DNA from: Sporobacter sp963675425
GTDB lineage: Bacteria > Bacillota > Clostridia > Oscillospirales > Oscillospiraceae
DNA length: 64,000 nt
Direction: 5' to 3'
Assembly (NCBI GenBank): GCA_963675425.1
Contig: OY776214.1
Coordinates: forward strand, 3,534,001-3,598,000
The notes beneath the pieces are model-generated. The model did no database searches. It saw only the letters and a program-made list of their open reading frames with translations, and was not told the origin of the DNA. Positions 16,920-24,988 of this stretch are shown here, piece by piece. The translations under genes were made by a program, and so were the position numbers. Position 1 is the stretch's first letter. The number at the start of each line of letters is the position of its first letter.

Positions 16920-17213
16920 ATGCGTCATATGGAAATCTGCAGAAAAAAAACACGGCTGAACACGGAGACCGACTGCACCCTGGTATACTACGTCACCGTC
17001 GATGAATGGACCAATCCCAGCACCGGCATGGAACTGGAGTCGTTCGGCGTCGGTGTTACGATCTGTGAAAACGGTGAAACGGGGATCGTACCGAATGTGA
17101 CCTTCAGTAAGACAGGTATCCTTTCGCTGGCCGATACGCTCGCTTTTCATCTGGTCACGCCTGTCACCGTGCGCGACGTCGTTGAGGATTGGCTGAACGC
17201 CGATGGCCTTTGA
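16920..17213 (+). CDS. Small conserved clostridial protein (DUF6514-like)
   Basis: This 97-residue soluble protein has no signal peptide. Its centre (YYVTVDEW ... FGVGVTICENGE) and end (FHLVTPVTVRDVVEDWL) resemble a short family conserved in Clostridia and known as DUF6514; the match is from memory of the motif, not a search. Function is unknown. SD GAGGAG is about 10 nt before the ATG. It stands alone between a terminator and nrdR. Confidence 0.65.
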   Translation: MRHMEICRKKTRLNTETDCTLVYYVTVDEWTNPSTGMELESFGVGVTICENGETGIVPNVTFSKTGILSLADTLAFHLVTPVTVRDVVEDWLNADGL

Positions 17214-17463
17214 TGCGATGATGCGTCATATAGAGGCATTTGCCAGCCAACGGGGGCAGGCAGATGCTTTTTTATGTACACAACGTCGTTTATATGTGTT
17301 ATAATATCAAGCAAAATAGATATGCGCTTTTATGTCCGTTCCCCGCCTGGTTGATCAGGTAGAAATATGGCGTATTATACATTAAATTCTTGACGTTTAT
17401 AGTATAATAGCAATCCCCTTCGCCGATGGACCACAAATAATAAATAGAGAACGGAGGTCCCTT

Positions 17464-17919
17464 ATGAAATGCCCGTACTGCGGCTATTCCGAAAGCCGCG
17501 TCATCGACTCCAGACCTGCCGAAGAAGGCGCGACGATCCGCCGCCGCCGCGAATGCCTGTCCTGCCAAAAAAGATTTACAACGTATGAAATCATGGAACG
17601 CGTTCCGCTGATCGTCATAAAAAAAGACGGTAGCCGACAGACATTCGACAAAATGAAGATTTTAAACGGCCTTCTCCGGGCCTGTGAAAAGCGCCCCGTC
17701 GCACTTTCAGAAATGCAGCAGATTGCCGACGAGATTGAGCAGGAACTCCAGAATTCTCTGGAACGTGAGATTGATTCAACCGTTATCGGCGAGCTGGTCA
17801 TGAAAAAGCTTAAGAACCTCGACGAGGTCGCTTATGTCCGCTTTGCCTCCGTTTACCGGTCTTTCAAGGATCTCAATACGTTTATGGATGAGCTCAACAA
17901 GCTTTTAAAGGACAAGTAG
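17464..17919 (+). CDS. nrdR: Transcriptional repressor NrdR
   Basis: NrdR represses ribonucleotide reductase genes according to the ATP/dATP state. The N-terminal zinc ribbon has CPYCG at residues 3-7 and CLSCQKRF at about 31-38. The ATP-cone follows (VIKKDGSRQTFDKMKILNGL, residues 50-70). At 151 residues it is the standard size. SD GGAGG precedes the ATG. No nrd genes or clear NrdR boxes are visible in the window, so its targets are elsewhere. Confidence 0.96.
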   Translation: MKCPYCGYSESRVIDSRPAEEGATIRRRRECLSCQKRFTTYEIMERVPLIVIKKDGSRQTFDKMKILNGLLRACEKRPVALSEMQQIADEIEQELQNSLEREIDSTVIGELVMKKLKNLDEVAYVRFASVYRSFKDLNTFMDELNKLLKDK

Positions 17920-17934
17920 TCAAAGCGTATTTTG

Positions 17935-18315
17935 CTAAAAAACGCTCCCAAAGCGGATCTCTTCGATGTCCGTGAGGCATTCCAGCCGGGCCGAAGCCGC
18001 CAGCGCCGCTCCTTTGGCTGCGCCGGGTTCCTGCGCATAGATCTGTTCGAGGAAACCATACAACGCGTCTGTGGCCGAATCAATTTCGGTATGCCTTAAT
18101 ACGAGATGCGTATAGGTGTTGCTTTCATTCCAAAGCTTCACCGCCGCTTCCGCTTTATGCTCAGCTTTATCCCAGTCTTCATCCTGCACCGCTTTCTCGG
18201 CTGCCTCGATGTAAGTGATAACGTCATCAGTCAGCTTATTTAAATAATGGATATTGACGAACGCGGCGGTGAGCATTAAAATCAGAAATATCCCCACGAT
18301 GATCTCTTTTTTCAT
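17935..18315 (-). CDS. DUF4363-type membrane-anchored protein
   Basis: The 126-residue protein has one N-terminal membrane helix (residues 5-25) and an extracytoplasmic helical domain rich in Ala and Glu (ITYIEAAEKAVQDEDWDKAEHKAEAAVKLW). It resembles DUF4363, which in Clostridia regularly follows a DUF421 gene; that is the case here, with a 4-bp overlap (ATGA). The two probably form one membrane complex of unknown function. Confidence 0.7.
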   Translation of the reverse strand: MKKEIIVGIFLILMLTAAFVNIHYLNKLTDDVITYIEAAEKAVQDEDWDKAEHKAEAAVKLWNESNTYTHLVLRHTEIDSATDALYGFLEQIYAQEPGAAKGAALAASARLECLTDIEEIRFGSVF

Positions 18316-18992
18316 ACGGCCTGTTCCATTACGGCAAAATAAATCCGGCCCGTTTCGTCGGCGGTCATCAGGTAAACATCCTTGGGGCTTTTAATATTTC
18401 GGGTTTGCAGCTGATTACTGAGCCAGTTTTCATTAAAGCCGAGCTTATGGAGATTATCGGTCAGTACGCGGCCATCGTTGACAATAATGACAGGATAGCC
18501 GGGGTCGTCAGTCACGACACTCATTTGCTTGGGCGTCAGCGGCGACTGATCTGTGTATAATATTGTTGACAAGGAACCGTCCGTTTCCAGTACGGCATAT
18601 TTGACGGTGCTGATATCGGAGATGTTTTTCTTGCGCAGCTGCTCGGCCAGTTCATCCAGCGTAAAGCGGTTTTTCTTCATTTCTTTTTGGTCAATCTGCC
18701 CTTTTTGGATCACGAGGCACGGCTTTCCGCTGATAAAGACGCGCATCTTATTGCTCTTGATAATAACGGCCGAAATAAGCACCTCACAGCACAGAAGCGT
18801 TAAAACAGGTATCAGTCCGTATAAAAGCGGCGTACCGATATCCTGCAGCGGATGTGCAGCGAGGTCTGAAATCAAAACGGCGACGACAAGCTCTGCCGGT
18901 TCCAGTTCCCCGATCTGGCGCTTGCCCATGATCCGGAATGAAATAATGATCGCCGCGTACAGTATGAGCGTTCTGATGATCGCGATAGCCAC
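18312..18992 (-). CDS. DUF421/YetF-family membrane protein
   Basis: The product of about 226 residues has three N-terminal membrane helices, the family motif RIMGKRQIGELEPAELVVAVLISDLAAHP and a soluble C-terminal domain with two repeats of the DUF421 fold. Relatives in Bacillus (YetF, YdfS) are linked to spore-coat or spore-membrane functions. GTG at 18992 is preferred over ATG at 19013, because a GGGGGG SD precedes it by 7 nt and the product then begins like its relatives, directly before the first helix. It overlaps the DUF4363 gene. Confidence 0.82.
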   Translation of the reverse strand: MAIAIIRTLILYAAIIISFRIMGKRQIGELEPAELVVAVLISDLAAHPLQDIGTPLLYGLIPVLTLLCCEVLISAVIIKSNKMRVFISGKPCLVIQKGQIDQKEMKKNRFTLDELAEQLRKKNISDISTVKYAVLETDGSLSTILYTDQSPLTPKQMSVVTDDPGYPVIIVNDGRVLTDNLHKLGFNENWLSNQLQTRNIKSPKDVYLMTADETGRIYFAVMEQAV

Positions 18993-19088
18993 AGCATCAC
19001 CCCCCAGATTCATTAGTTAAGCTTATTATAGCTGAGGGTATTATAACCGGACGTCGCTCGGATATTTATCCGATAGGAGCGGCGTAGT

Positions 19089-19117
19089 TTTACTTTATGG
19101 CGCTTTGCGTGTATAAT
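19089..19117 (+). promoter_or_regulatory. purF promoter with palindrome over the -10
   Basis: TTTACT (19089-19094) and TATAAT (19112-19117) are 17 bp apart. A perfect inverted repeat, TTTGCGT (19104-19110) and ACGCAAA (19118-19124), flanks the -10. A repressor bound here would block RNA polymerase. The half-site ACGCAAA is also the half-site of the E. coli PurR operator, though there the halves are in the other order. This is a candidate operator only. Confidence 0.5.
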
Positions 19118-19174
19118 ACGCAAAATGGTCAGCGCGCTGATGGCCGCCGTTTTCGGCTGAACATCAGTTGTATT

Positions 19175-19338
19175 TGTGCGCTGGGCGCACAGGAGTTTGT
19201 GTGATGCGTCACGCAAACGGCTGGTGTCCCAATTTCTCCCACCATCGGCGGGAACCGAAATGGACAAAAGCCACCCATGCGCGCTGTTCTTTCTCATCAC
19301 CGTATGTGCGCATGGGCGCACAGGAGGCTTCTATTATG
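19175..19338 (+). repeat. Duplicated hairpin + SD + ATG module before purF
   Basis: Two copies of TGTGCGC-loop-GCGCACA immediately followed by AGGAG lie at 19175-19195 and 19305-19327. Each has a start codon exactly 8 nt after the SD (ATG at 19204 and at 19336). The second is the expected purF start; the first is in frame, 44 codons upstream, without a stop between them. Confidence 0.75.
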
Positions 19339-20754
19339 TCCATACACGAAGAATGCGGCGTTTTCGGCATTTACGATACGGCCGGCAACTGCGCCTGGAG
19401 CACGTACTACGGGCTTTACGCGCTGCAACACCGCGGCCAGGAGCAATGCGGAATCGCCGCTGTTAACAATCTCGAGCTCACCTGCTACCGGGACTCGGGC
19501 CTGGTTGGAGACGTTTTTAAGGAATCGACTCTCAACGAGCTCAATGGCACAATGGCCATCGGCCATGTCCGGTATTCGACAACGGGCGGCTCCCGGCGGG
19601 AAAACGCGCAGCCGCTGACGCTCAAGTATGTCAAGGGCTCGCTGGCGGTGGCCCATAACGGCAACCTCATCAATACCGACGAGCTCAAGCTGGAATACGA
19701 ATACAAGGGCGCGATCTTCCATACCACGACGGATTCGGAGGTCATCGCGTATATCATCGCGCAGGAACGGCTGCGCTGCGGCAGCGTTGAGGAAGCGGTC
19801 AAGCGCGCGATGGGCCATTTATCCGGCGCGTATTCGCTTGTCGTCATGTCATCCCGGAAGCTGATTGCCGCGCGAGACCCGATGGGCTTTCGTCCGCTGT
19901 GCATGGGACGCCGCGGAGACGCGATCGTCTTCGCATCGGAAAGCTGCGCCCTCGACAGCGTCGGCGCGACGTTTGTACGGGATATCGAGCCGGGCGAGGT
20001 TGTCTGCGTGGAAGACGGCCGCATCACCAGCCTCAAAGATAACTGCGGCGGCAAATCACATCTGTGCATCTTTGAATATATTTACTTCTCGCGCCCCGAC
20101 AGCATCATTGACAGCCAAAGCGTTCACGATTCACGGATGCTCGCCGGTGCGTATTTGGCAGAAGAATTTCCGATTAACGCCGATGTTGTAATCGGCGTAC
20201 CGGATTCCGGCCTTGTCGCCGCCAAGGGTTATGCGCTGGCCTCCGGTATACCCTTCAACGACGGTTTTGTTAAAAACCGTTATGTGGCGCGCTCATTCAT
20301 TAAACCCACGCAAGCCAGCCGCGCCATGGCCGTTAAACTGAAGCTCAATCCGCTCAAATCGACGGTTGCCGGCAAATGCGTCGTCATGATTGACGACTCC
20401 GTCGTCCGCGGCACAACCTCCGGCCAGATTATCAAGCTCCTCCGGGACGCGGGTGCCAAAGAAGTGCATATGCTCTCCTCCGCGCCCAAATTTATCAGTC
20501 CCTGCTATTTCGGCACGGACATCCCGTCTAAAAATGAGCTTTTCGCCACAAGTCACACGACGGAAGAGATGCGCCGTATCATCGGCGCGGACAGCCTCGG
20601 CTTTTTGAGCGTCAAAAACCTGCACAAGATCGCGCCGGACTCCAGATGCACCTTTTGCGACGCATGCTTTACAGAGAACTATCCGTTGTCGGTCAGCCAC
20701 CTTGAAAAGCCCGGCTGCGGCTGCGGCGGCGGTGTCGGAGGCGATCTGCTGTGA
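19336..20754 (+). CDS. purF: Amidophosphoribosyltransferase
   Basis: PurF makes phosphoribosylamine from PRPP and glutamine, the first step of purine synthesis. The product from 19336 has 472 residues. The N-terminal nucleophile Cys sits in EECGVFGIYD at residue 7, so a six-residue propeptide must be removed. The PRPP loop VVMIDDSVVRGTTSGQI is near residue 350. C-terminal cysteines (CTFCDACF) plus CIFEYIYF fit the [4Fe-4S] class of PurF found in Bacillus. SD AGGAGG is 8 nt upstream. An in-frame alternative start at 19204 with an equally good SD would give a 50-residue propeptide. It overlaps dapF by 4 bp. Confidence 0.96.
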   Translation: MSIHEECGVFGIYDTAGNCAWSTYYGLYALQHRGQEQCGIAAVNNLELTCYRDSGLVGDVFKESTLNELNGTMAIGHVRYSTTGGSRRENAQPLTLKYVKGSLAVAHNGNLINTDELKLEYEYKGAIFHTTTDSEVIAYIIAQERLRCGSVEEAVKRAMGHLSGAYSLVVMSSRKLIAARDPMGFRPLCMGRRGDAIVFASESCALDSVGATFVRDIEPGEVVCVEDGRITSLKDNCGGKSHLCIFEYIYFSRPDSIIDSQSVHDSRMLAGAYLAEEFPINADVVIGVPDSGLVAAKGYALASGIPFNDGFVKNRYVARSFIKPTQASRAMAVKLKLNPLKSTVAGKCVVMIDDSVVRGTTSGQIIKLLRDAGAKEVHMLSSAPKFISPCYFGTDIPSKNELFATSHTTEEMRRIIGADSLGFLSVKNLHKIAPDSRCTFCDACFTENYPLSVSHLEKPGCGCGGGVGGDLL

Positions 20755-21584
20755 GATTCACAAAGATGCATGGCGCGGGCAACGACTACATTTATATCAA
20801 CACCTTCAAGGAGTCTGTCGTTGATCCGGCCGGCCTCACGATGCGCCTGTCGGACCGTCATTTCGGCGTCGGCAGCGACGGCATCATCCTCATTGGACCG
20901 TCTGACAAAGCCGACTTTAAAATGCGCATGTTCAACGCGCTTGACGGCTCGGAAGCCCAGATGTGCGGCAACGGCATACGCTGCTTTGGCAAGTACGTCC
21001 GCGACCGCGGACTGACTGATAAAACCGAGCTGGATATTGAAACGCTCGCCGGGATCAAGCATTTAATATTAAACGTTGGAAACGGCGCTGTAACAAGCGT
21101 CCGTGTCGACATGGGCGAGCCGGTACTTGAATCCCAGCGTATCCCCGTCTCATCGGACCTGCCCCGCTTCATACGCCAGACTGTCGCCGCGGTTGGGAAC
21201 ACCTATGAAATGACGTGCGTCAATATGGGAAACCCCCACGCCGTAACGTTCGTTGAAGACGTTGCGGCGCTCGACCTGCCGGTGCTTGGGCCGCCGCTTG
21301 AACATCATCCGCTTTTTCCACAGCGCGCCAATATTGAATTTATCGAGGTTGTCGACCCCAGCACACTAAAAATGCGCGTGTGGGAGCGCGGCAGCGGCGA
21401 AACGCTCGCCTGCGGAACCGGCGCGTGCGCCTCGCTTGTCGCGGCCGTCTTAAGCGGTCAATGCCGCCGCCGGGCAACGGTGATCCTTTTAGGCGGCGAG
21501 CTGGATATTGAATGGAGCGAAACCGACAACCACGTATATATGACCGGTCCGGCCGAATTCGTCTTCGACGGCGAAATTTTGTAG
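20751..21584 (+). CDS. dapF: Diaminopimelate epimerase
   Basis: DapF converts LL- to meso-diaminopimelate for lysine and peptidoglycan. The two catalytic cysteines are in MCGNGIRCFGKYV (near residue 74) and LACGTGACASLV (near residue 223). Length 277 is normal. The start is GTG, overlapping the purF stop (GTGA), so translation is coupled. LL-DAP aminotransferase follows 240 bp downstream, pairing the last two steps of meso-DAP synthesis. Confidence 0.96.
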   Translation: MRFTKMHGAGNDYIYINTFKESVVDPAGLTMRLSDRHFGVGSDGIILIGPSDKADFKMRMFNALDGSEAQMCGNGIRCFGKYVRDRGLTDKTELDIETLAGIKHLILNVGNGAVTSVRVDMGEPVLESQRIPVSSDLPRFIRQTVAAVGNTYEMTCVNMGNPHAVTFVEDVAALDLPVLGPPLEHHPLFPQRANIEFIEVVDPSTLKMRVWERGSGETLACGTGACASLVAAVLSGQCRRRATVILLGGELDIEWSETDNHVYMTGPAEFVFDGEIL

Positions 21585-21624
21585 CCCCACCAGACCGTCT
21601 CTAAAATATAAACTATCAATGGAT

Positions 21625-21747
21625 AGGCTTCCCTTGGGGGGAAGCTGTCAGCTTTGCTGGCTGATGAGGGAGCTATCAATTATAAATGACTCACACCCCT
21701 CATCCGTCGCGGCTAATGCCGCGCCACCGTCCCCCAGGGAAGGCTTT
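21625..21747. repeat. Dispersed intergenic inverted-repeat element, copy A
   Basis: Left end AGGCTTCCCTTGGGGGGAAG ... GCTGATGAGGG (21625-21670). Right end CCCTCATCCGTCGCGGCTAA ... CCCCAGGGAAGGCTTT (21697-21747). The ends are imperfect inverted repeats of each other. Related sequence occurs at 49692-49734 and, in opposite orientation, at 56648-56726. It fills most of the dapF-dapL gap. No coding capacity. Confidence 0.75.
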
Positions 21748-21824
21748 AAGTTTTTTCTAGAACGCCATTCCCCATAATTCTGTCAATTCATCCAATCTAT
21801 CGAATATACTAAAGGAGAGTCTCA

Positions 21825-23042
21825 ATGGTCCGTTTAAACGAAAACTTCCTGAAGCTTCCCGGAGGATACTTGTTCCCCGAAATCTCGCGCCGCGTGAAAG
21901 CCTTTACGGCTGAAAATCCGCCGAAGCCACTCATTAAGCTTGGCATTGGCGACGTGACGCAGCCGCTGTGCCCCGCCGTTATCAAGGCAATGCAACAGGC
22001 GACCGACGAGATGTCCAGGAAAGAAACGTTTCGTGGCTACAGCGACGACTCTGCCGGCTACGATTTTCTGAGAAACGTCATTTGCAATAAAGATTACAAA
22101 GCGCGCGGTGTTGACATCACACCGGACGAAATCTATGTTTCCGACGGCGCGAAAAGCGACTGCGGCAATATCGGCGATATCTTTTCTGTCGGCAACGTTG
22201 TCGCCGTTTGCGATCCGGTCTACCCCGTCTACGTCGACACAAACGTGATGGCCGGGCGCGCCGGTTCGCTTTTGGATAATGGCAAATGGTCCGACATTGT
22301 CTATCTGCCGTGTGTTGAGTCCAACGGCTTTTTTCCGGAGCTGCCTGAAAAGGTCCCCGATATCATTTACATCTGCTCGCCCAATAACCCCACCGGCACG
22401 ACGGCAACCAAGGAGCAGCTGAAGGTCTGGGTCGATTATGCCAACAAAAACGGCAGCATCATTTTATTCGACGCGGCATATGAGGCGTTTATTACGGACG
22501 ATACACTCCCCCACACAATATTCGAGGTTGAGGGGGCCCAAACGTGCGCCATCGAATTCCGCAGCTTTTCCAAGACAGCCGGTTTTACCGGCACGCGCTG
22601 CGCGTACACCGTCATTCCCGACGCGCTGGAGCGCGGCGGCGTCAAGGTAAGCGCGCTGTGGGCGCGGCGTCAGAACACGAAATTCAACGGCGTGGCCTAC
22701 GTTGTGCAGCGCGGCGCCGAAGCGGTGTACTCGGCCGAGGGGCAGCCGCAGATAAAAGAGACCATTGCGTACTATTTAAATAATGCCAAAACGATCCGCG
22801 AAGGGTTCCGGAAAGCCGGCATCACCGCTTACGGCGGTGTCAATGCGCCGTATATCTGGGCCAAGACGCCGGATAACATGCCCTCGTGGGACTTCTTTGA
22901 TCTTCTTTTAAAAAAGGCCTGCGTCGTGACGACGCCGGGTGCCGGCTTCGGCCCGTCGGGTGAGGGCTATATCCGCCTGACGGCCTTTGGAGAAGCCGCC
23001 GCTACGGCGGAAGCTGTCGCGCGCATCGTCGAAGTGCTTTAA
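21825..23042 (+). CDS. dapL: LL-diaminopimelate aminotransferase
   Basis: DapL makes LL-DAP directly from tetrahydrodipicolinate and glutamate, bypassing the succinylase and acetylase routes. The 405-residue class I aminotransferase contains KLGIGDVTQPL near residue 38, SPNNPTGT near 187 and the PLP-lysine motif FRSFSKTAGFTGTRC near 247. SD AAAGGAGA precedes the ATG. It is followed by glmS after 31 bp, so a cell-wall precursor pair is likely. Confidence 0.96.
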   Translation: MVRLNENFLKLPGGYLFPEISRRVKAFTAENPPKPLIKLGIGDVTQPLCPAVIKAMQQATDEMSRKETFRGYSDDSAGYDFLRNVICNKDYKARGVDITPDEIYVSDGAKSDCGNIGDIFSVGNVVAVCDPVYPVYVDTNVMAGRAGSLLDNGKWSDIVYLPCVESNGFFPELPEKVPDIIYICSPNNPTGTTATKEQLKVWVDYANKNGSIILFDAAYEAFITDDTLPHTIFEVEGAQTCAIEFRSFSKTAGFTGTRCAYTVIPDALERGGVKVSALWARRQNTKFNGVAYVVQRGAEAVYSAEGQPQIKETIAYYLNNAKTIREGFRKAGITAYGGVNAPYIWAKTPDNMPSWDFFDLLLKKACVVTTPGAGFGPSGEGYIRLTAFGEAAATAEAVARIVEVL

Positions 23043-23073
23043 AACGTCCACCACCATCAGGAGGTAATCATTC

Positions 23074-24903
23074 ATGTGCGGTATTGTCGGATATACAGGA
23101 CACCGGCAGGCGGCCCCGATCATGCTCGACGGGCTCAAGCGGCTGGAATACAGAGGGTACGACTCAGCCGGCGTCGTCGTCAGCGGCGAGAGCGCGCTGC
23201 AGCTGTGCAAGGCAAAAGGCTACGTCGATCATCTGTCTGAACTGATCGACGGCGGTCGCCTTTTAACAGGCACCACCGGCATCGGGCACACGCGCTGGGC
23301 AACCCACGGCAAGCCTTCGGACGAAAACGCTCATCCGCACGTCAGCTGCGCCGGTAAAATAGCGATCGTCCACAACGGCATCATTGAAAACTATCAGAAA
23401 CTCCGGGAGATGCTTATTTCCAAGGGCGTTGAATTCAAGTCCGAAACCGATACGGAAGTCGCCGTTAATCTGATCCAATATTTTTATGAGGGCGATATCA
23501 AAAAAGCCGTCGCCGAGGCGGCGCTTCGGATGGAGGGCTCGTACGCGCTGGGTATTATCTGCGAGGACTTTCCGGATATGCTGCTGGCCACCCGCAAGGA
23601 AAGCCCGCTGATTCTCGGAGTCGGCAAAGACGAAAGCTTTCTGGCGTCCGATGTGGCCGCCATTTTACAGTACACGCGCGATGTGTATTATCTGGCCGAC
23701 GACGAGATCGCCGTACTGACGCCCGACACAATTAAAATCTACACCAGTGAGCTTGAGGAGATCGACAAGCCGGTCTCCCGCGTCGACTGGGATATCTCAG
23801 CGGCTGAAAAAGGCGGCTACGAGCACTTCATGTTCAAGGAGATCATGGAGCAGCCTGAGGCGCTGCGCAAAACGATCTCACCGCGCATTAAACACGGCCG
23901 TGTCGTTCTCGACGAAATTAAACTTGACCCCGACTACGTTAAAAATCTGAAAAAGATATTTATCGTCGGCTGCGGCTCAGCGTATCACGTCGGCGTCGTG
24001 GCTAAATATAATCTTGAAAAAACGGCGCGCATTCCCGTCGAGGCAGTTTTAGCCTCCGAGTTCCGTTACGCCACGCCTCTCGTCGACGAGCAAACACTCG
24101 TGATCTGCATCAGCCAATCCGGTACGACGGCCGACACCATAGCCGCCATGCGCGAGGCGAAGCGGCTGGGCGCTAAGGTACTCTCCATTGTCAACGTCGT
24201 CGGCAGCGTCATCGCGTCCGAGTCGGACTGGTGCCTTTACACCTGGGCCGGACCGGAAATTGCCGTAGCCACGACGAAGGCCTACAGCACACAGTTGGCT
24301 GTTACATACCTTATTACAATTTATTTGGCGGACCTTCTCGGCACGATCTCTCAAGAAGAATACTCGACTGTCGTCGAGGGACTGTCCGCCCTGCCGTCGA
24401 AACTGGAAGAAATACTCAACGACAAGGAACATATTCAGTATCTGGCGTCCATTTATTTCAACAAGGACAATATCTTCTTCATCGGACGCAACATTGATTA
24501 CGCGCTGACGCTCGAGGCGTCTTTAAAGCTCAAGGAAATTTCCTATATACACTCCGACGCCTACGCCGCCGGCGAGCTCAAGCACGGCACCATCTCGCTC
24601 ATTGAGGAAGGCACCCTCGTTATCGCCATGGCCTCGTACTTAAGGCTCGTGGAAAAGACGGTCAGCAATATCGTCGAGGTTCAGTCACGCGGGGCCGAAA
24701 TTCTCACTGTCACAACGGAACAAGGCCGCGAAGCCGTTACGTACGTGTCTGACAATATCATCACCGTGCCGGATATCCATCCCCTGCTGCTGGCGTCCCT
24801 TGCCGTCGTACCGATGCAGCTGTTTGCCTACTACGTCGCGCTCATGCGCGGCTGCAGCATCGACAAACCCCGCAATCTCGCAAAATCCGTCACTGTGGAG
24901 TAA
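23074..24903 (+). CDS. glmS: Glutamine--fructose-6-phosphate aminotransferase
   Basis: GlmS makes glucosamine-6-phosphate for peptidoglycan. The 609-residue protein has the glutaminase domain (Cys2 in MCGIVGYTG, residues 1-220) and two SIS sugar-isomerase domains from about 290 (CGSAYHVG, CISQSGTTADT). The C-terminal DKPRNLAKSVTVE is universal. SD AGGAGG lies before the ATG. Many Firmicutes carry the self-cleaving glmS ribozyme in the leader; the 31-bp gap to dapL leaves no room for it here. Confidence 0.97.
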   Translation: MCGIVGYTGHRQAAPIMLDGLKRLEYRGYDSAGVVVSGESALQLCKAKGYVDHLSELIDGGRLLTGTTGIGHTRWATHGKPSDENAHPHVSCAGKIAIVHNGIIENYQKLREMLISKGVEFKSETDTEVAVNLIQYFYEGDIKKAVAEAALRMEGSYALGIICEDFPDMLLATRKESPLILGVGKDESFLASDVAAILQYTRDVYYLADDEIAVLTPDTIKIYTSELEEIDKPVSRVDWDISAAEKGGYEHFMFKEIMEQPEALRKTISPRIKHGRVVLDEIKLDPDYVKNLKKIFIVGCGSAYHVGVVAKYNLEKTARIPVEAVLASEFRYATPLVDEQTLVICISQSGTTADTIAAMREAKRLGAKVLSIVNVVGSVIASESDWCLYTWAGPEIAVATTKAYSTQLAVTYLITIYLADLLGTISQEEYSTVVEGLSALPSKLEEILNDKEHIQYLASIYFNKDNIFFIGRNIDYALTLEASLKLKEISYIHSDAYAAGELKHGTISLIEEGTLVIAMASYLRLVEKTVSNIVEVQSRGAEILTVTTEQGREAVTYVSDNIITVPDIHPLLLASLAVVPMQLFAYYVALMRGCSIDKPRNLAKSVTVE

Positions 24904-24933
24904 AGTCAAATCCGCCCTATCATAAACAAACAT

Positions 24934-24966
24934 AAAGACCGAAGAGCTTTAGATCTCTTCGGTCTT
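24934..24966. terminator. Bidirectional terminator after glmS
   Basis: AAAGACCGAAGAG and CTCTTCGGTCTT form a 12-bp stem with an 8-nt loop between convergent glmS and the LRR gene. Confidence 0.8.
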
Positions 24967-24988
24967 ACATATTTATTCAGATGTAGTC

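Noticed and set aside
17390..17408. TTGACG and TATAAT before nrdR as a promoter
   Set aside because: The hexamers are only 7 bp apart, so they cannot form one sigma-A promoter; the real nrdR promoter is unresolved.
21585..21824. Lysine riboswitch before dapL
   Set aside because: The gap is filled by the dispersed inverted-repeat element and shows no lysine-aptamer core.
23043..23073. glmS ribozyme before glmS
   Set aside because: Only 31 bp separate dapL and glmS, too short for the ribozyme; the gap holds just an SD.
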